A stretch of DNA of 16,560 nucleotides from CALMEH01 sp031409875 (GTDB lineage: Bacteria > Acidobacteriota > Blastocatellia > Pyrinomonadales > Pyrinomonadaceae), in contig JANNYB010000233.1 in assembly GCA_031409875.1 (NCBI GenBank), positions 1-16,560 on the forward strand. The letters are read 5' to 3'. Position numbers and translations under genes: made by a program. Below, one piece after another: positions 14,879-16,560 of the stretch. The stretch's first letter is position 1, and every line of letters starts with the position of its first letter. The notes beneath the pieces were generated by a model. That model did no database searches and was not told the origin of the DNA. It saw only the letters and a list, made by a program, of their open reading frames with translations.

Positions 14879-15765
14879 AACAATCCTAAAATTGCCGGTG
14901 TAATATCGGTTAAATCTTTGATACGGTTGGCAATTTCTCGATGTTTTCTGCCCCAAACTATTGTCGGAACGTCGTTCAAAGTATGATTGCGAACCGATAA
15001 ATCTTCAAGGTTGCCGTGGTCGCTTGTCAAGATGACGGTCGTTTTTTCCAAATCAACTGCTTTCAAAACTTCGCGGACAAATTCGGCAACCTGTGGCAAA
15101 TGAATTCGTGCTTTTTCAAAATCTTGGTCGTGTCCGATTTCGTCGGTAATAAAATGTTCGTAAAGCGTAAATCGAAATTCTTTCGTTAATTCTGCCAAAA
15201 TTATCGCGGCTTCCGACGGCGAAAAAAGCGGCGCGTCAAATCCTCTTTCAACCAAATCTCGATTAGTAAAATCGTGATAAATCGCTTTTCTTCCAAGTAA
15301 ATCCGGCAATTTTCTAAATATCATTCCGGCGGCTTCAACGGCGCATGTCGTTGCGGATTTCCAGCGCGGAGTTTCGGAAAAAAATCTCGGCGTATAAGCG
15401 TTTGCAAAAACATTCGGCTCGATTCCCTTTTGCATCAATTGCAAAAAAACCGATTTTTCCTTAATGATTTCACGCATCGCCGCATTCGGAAAACCTTGTT
15501 TATGATAACCGAGCGTTTTCGGGATGTTGATTCCCGTGTAAATTGTCGTCTGCCCGGAAGCACTCTGCGGACGACCTTCGATGCCGAGACGCGGATCGGT
15601 TAAAGCTAATTTTCCATCGAACGGAATAACTGAAGTTTCACCTTTAAAATGCGCTAAAGGTTCGAGATTTTCAAATTTTGCGAACGGATTTGTTTCATTT
15701 CTGTCGCCGATCCCGACTCCGTCCAGAAATATTAACAAAACCGAACTTATTCCGTTTGATTGCAT
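14857..15765 (-). CDS. Alkaline-phosphatase-superfamily metalloenzyme (phosphoglycerate mutase / phosphopentomutase-like)
   Basis: A 302-residue protein with the two-metal core of the alkaline phosphatase superfamily. Metal-ligand motif LIFLDGVGIG (D15) is at the N-terminus. SASGQTTIYTG at 68-78 provides the likely nucleophile (S70 by comparison with the TTGH motif of phosphopentomutase). TDEIGHDQDF, TSDHGNLED and NHTLNDVP supply the remaining Asp/His ligands. It is shorter than the cofactor-independent phosphoglycerate mutase (about 510) and phosphopentomutase (about 390), with a small cap region, so its substrate cannot be named; 'phosphomutase or phosphatase' is as far as the sequence goes. 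The last residues (SQNREQ) and the TAG stop come from a REP-like unit, so the original C-terminus may have been replaced. No clear Shine-Dalgarno at the ATG. Confidence 0.85.
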   Translation of the reverse strand: MQSNGISSVLLIFLDGVGIGDRNETNPFAKFENLEPLAHFKGETSVIPFDGKLALTDPRLGIEGRPQSASGQTTIYTGINIPKTLGYHKQGFPNAAMREIIKEKSVFLQLMQKGIEPNVFANAYTPRFFSETPRWKSATTCAVEAAGMIFRKLPDLLGRKAIYHDFTNRDLVERGFDAPLFSPSEAAIILAELTKEFRFTLYEHFITDEIGHDQDFEKARIHLPQVAEFVREVLKAVDLEKTTVILTSDHGNLEDLSVRNHTLNDVPTIVWGRKHREIANRIKDLTDITPAILGLLSQNREQ

Positions 15766-16062
15766 ACAAGTTAAGTTAAATTCAAACTTATTCTAACCGT
15801 AATTGTTTTCTGTGTCTAACTTTATCCGAATTTCAAAGTGTTTTGTCGCATTGTAAATAAAAATATTAAATTTTCTATAATTTCGGCTAAAATTCCCAAT
15901 CTATATTGACAAAACCAACCAAAAAAAGTTACCTTTTCCTAGTTTTATTATTAAATTTCTTGTCGAGTAAATTAATTCACCTGCATCCCCTTTAACTTCA
16001 TTTACAATTCGACAATTAAAGTTATTGATTTTTAAATCTTTGAGGAGTGGAAAAAAAATTTT
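15766..16062. other. AT-rich divergent intergenic region
   Basis: It separates the minus-strand phosphomutase-like gene from the plus-strand secreted protein and should hold both promoters. A TTGACA occurs at 15906-15911 on the plus strand, but the bases 17 nt beyond it (TTACCT) are a poor -10, so I do not call a promoter. A 7-bp inverted pair (TTGTCGA at 15960-15966, TCGACAA at 16009-16015) could be an operator or leader hairpin. GAGGAG at 16042-16047 is the ribosome-binding candidate for the next gene. No gene or RNA is visible. Confidence 0.5.
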
Positions 16063-16560
16063 ATGAATTTGACGCAAGTAAATAGTTTAGGAAAATCTTT
16101 TGCCGTAAAAGCAGCGGCAGTAGCGGTAATATTTTTCGGTGTGTTGGCGATGAGCGTCGGGACAACGAACGCGCAAGCCTTTTCGGAGGATTTTGCAGTC
16201 GTGCCGGTTCCGGGTTGGACGGTGCAAAACAATAGTGTGCCGACGGGTTCGACGACGTGGTTTCAAGGTAATTCGACGGTTTTCCCGTCGCAAGCCGGTG
16301 CGCCGACGGCGTATATCGGAGCAAATTTCAACAGCGTTACAGGCGCGAATACAATCAGCAACTGGTTTATTTCGCCCAACCGCACGTTTTCTAACGGCGA
16401 TGTCATCAAGTTTTGGACACGCACGGTAACGAATCAACAGTTTCCCGACCGTTTGCAAGTTCGCCTTTCAACGGCAGGAGCAAGCACCAACGTCGGCGTA
16501 GGTTCGGCGGCAGTCGGCGACTTTACAACAGTTTTGCTCGACATCAATCCGATGTATGAC
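16063..16560 (+). CDS. Secreted choice-of-anchor J domain protein (partial, runs off the right edge)
   Basis: The first 166 codons are present without a stop. Residues 1-38 are a signal peptide: a basic start (LGKSFAVK), a hydrophobic core (AAAVAVIFFGVLAMSVG) and probable cleavage after TTNAQA. From about residue 40 the sequence matches the choice-of-anchor J / cleaved-adhesin beta-sandwich: FSEDFAVVPVPGWTVQNNS, then TTWFQGN, FPSQAGAPTAYIGANFN, SNWFISPN, and FPDRLQVRLSTAG with GDFTTVLLDINP. Such proteins are exported and often carry a C-terminal sorting or anchoring segment, which lies beyond the window. The ATG at 16063 follows GAGGAG by 15 nt (GTGGA is nearer). Its strand is opposite to the long minus-strand series, so it opens a new transcription unit. 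Confidence 0.87.
   Translation, partial: MNLTQVNSLGKSFAVKAAAVAVIFFGVLAMSVGTTNAQAFSEDFAVVPVPGWTVQNNSVPTGSTTWFQGNSTVFPSQAGAPTAYIGANFNSVTGANTISNWFISPNRTFSNGDVIKFWTRTVTNQQFPDRLQVRLSTAGASTNVGVGSAAVGDFTTVLLDINPMYD

Noticed and set aside
14765..14956. 64-codon N-terminal extension of the MFS transporter
   Set aside because: It reads the REP-like cluster and the antisense-free end of the neighbouring gene; the UMF1 signature starts just after the ATG at 14764.
15906..15934. Promoter for the choice-of-anchor J gene
   Set aside because: TTGACA is perfect but the -10 position (TTACCT) matches the consensus at only two bases, so it is not called.

Overview
The window reads as chromosomal DNA of a free-living Gram-negative bacterium. 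My best guess is an acidobacterium of the Blastocatellia/Pyrinomonadaceae type. The reasons are a mixed composition (AT-rich spacers, but genes that favour TCG, GCG, CCG and CGC codons), a secreted choice-of-anchor J protein, SLBB export and PilD proteins that imply an outer membrane and pili, and many dispersed palindromic repeats. The taxon is inference from style, not from a marker gene comparison; the RNase P RNA gene here would settle it.

Layout. A plus-strand prepilin peptidase (379-1272) faces a minus-strand helical protein of unknown function (1365-2024) across a 31-bp perfect inverted repeat. Next comes a gene-free stretch (2025-2599) holding a nested inverted-repeat element and a degenerate array of about 20-bp units. 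From 2600 to 15765 every gene is on the minus strand. In transcription order (right to left) they are: an alkaline-phosphatase-superfamily phosphomutase-like enzyme, a UMF1/Atg22-type MFS transporter, a LOG-family nucleotide phosphoribohydrolase-like protein, an AIM24-domain protein with a zinc ribbon, PTS Enzyme I, an SLBB polysaccharide-export protein, RNase P RNA (rnpB), a small ribbon-helix-helix protein, a membrane-anchored TPR protein overlapping a small zinc-ribbon membrane protein, a large secreted Ig-like protein, and a small lipoprotein. The right edge starts a plus-strand secreted choice-of-anchor J protein that runs out of the window.

The most interesting feature is at 5938-5977: ten perfect copies of the tetranucleotide GCTT (AAGC on the coding strand). 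They sit just after the signal peptide of the large secreted protein. The signal peptide (start at 6105, strong GGAGG ribosome binding site) and the 892-codon body are in different frames. The distance between the two codon frames is 256 nt, so losing one repeat unit, or gaining two, restores one continuous reading frame of about 976 codons. This is the architecture of a phase-variable surface or secreted protein captured in the OFF state. The lipoprotein gene 25 nt downstream would probably be affected through the shared transcript.

The intergenic DNA is rich in several unrelated families of inverted repeats, one of which supplies the stop codon of a gene. Housekeeping pieces (rnpB, Enzyme I) sit among envelope and surface genes. 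No phage, transposase, CRISPR array or tRNA was seen.
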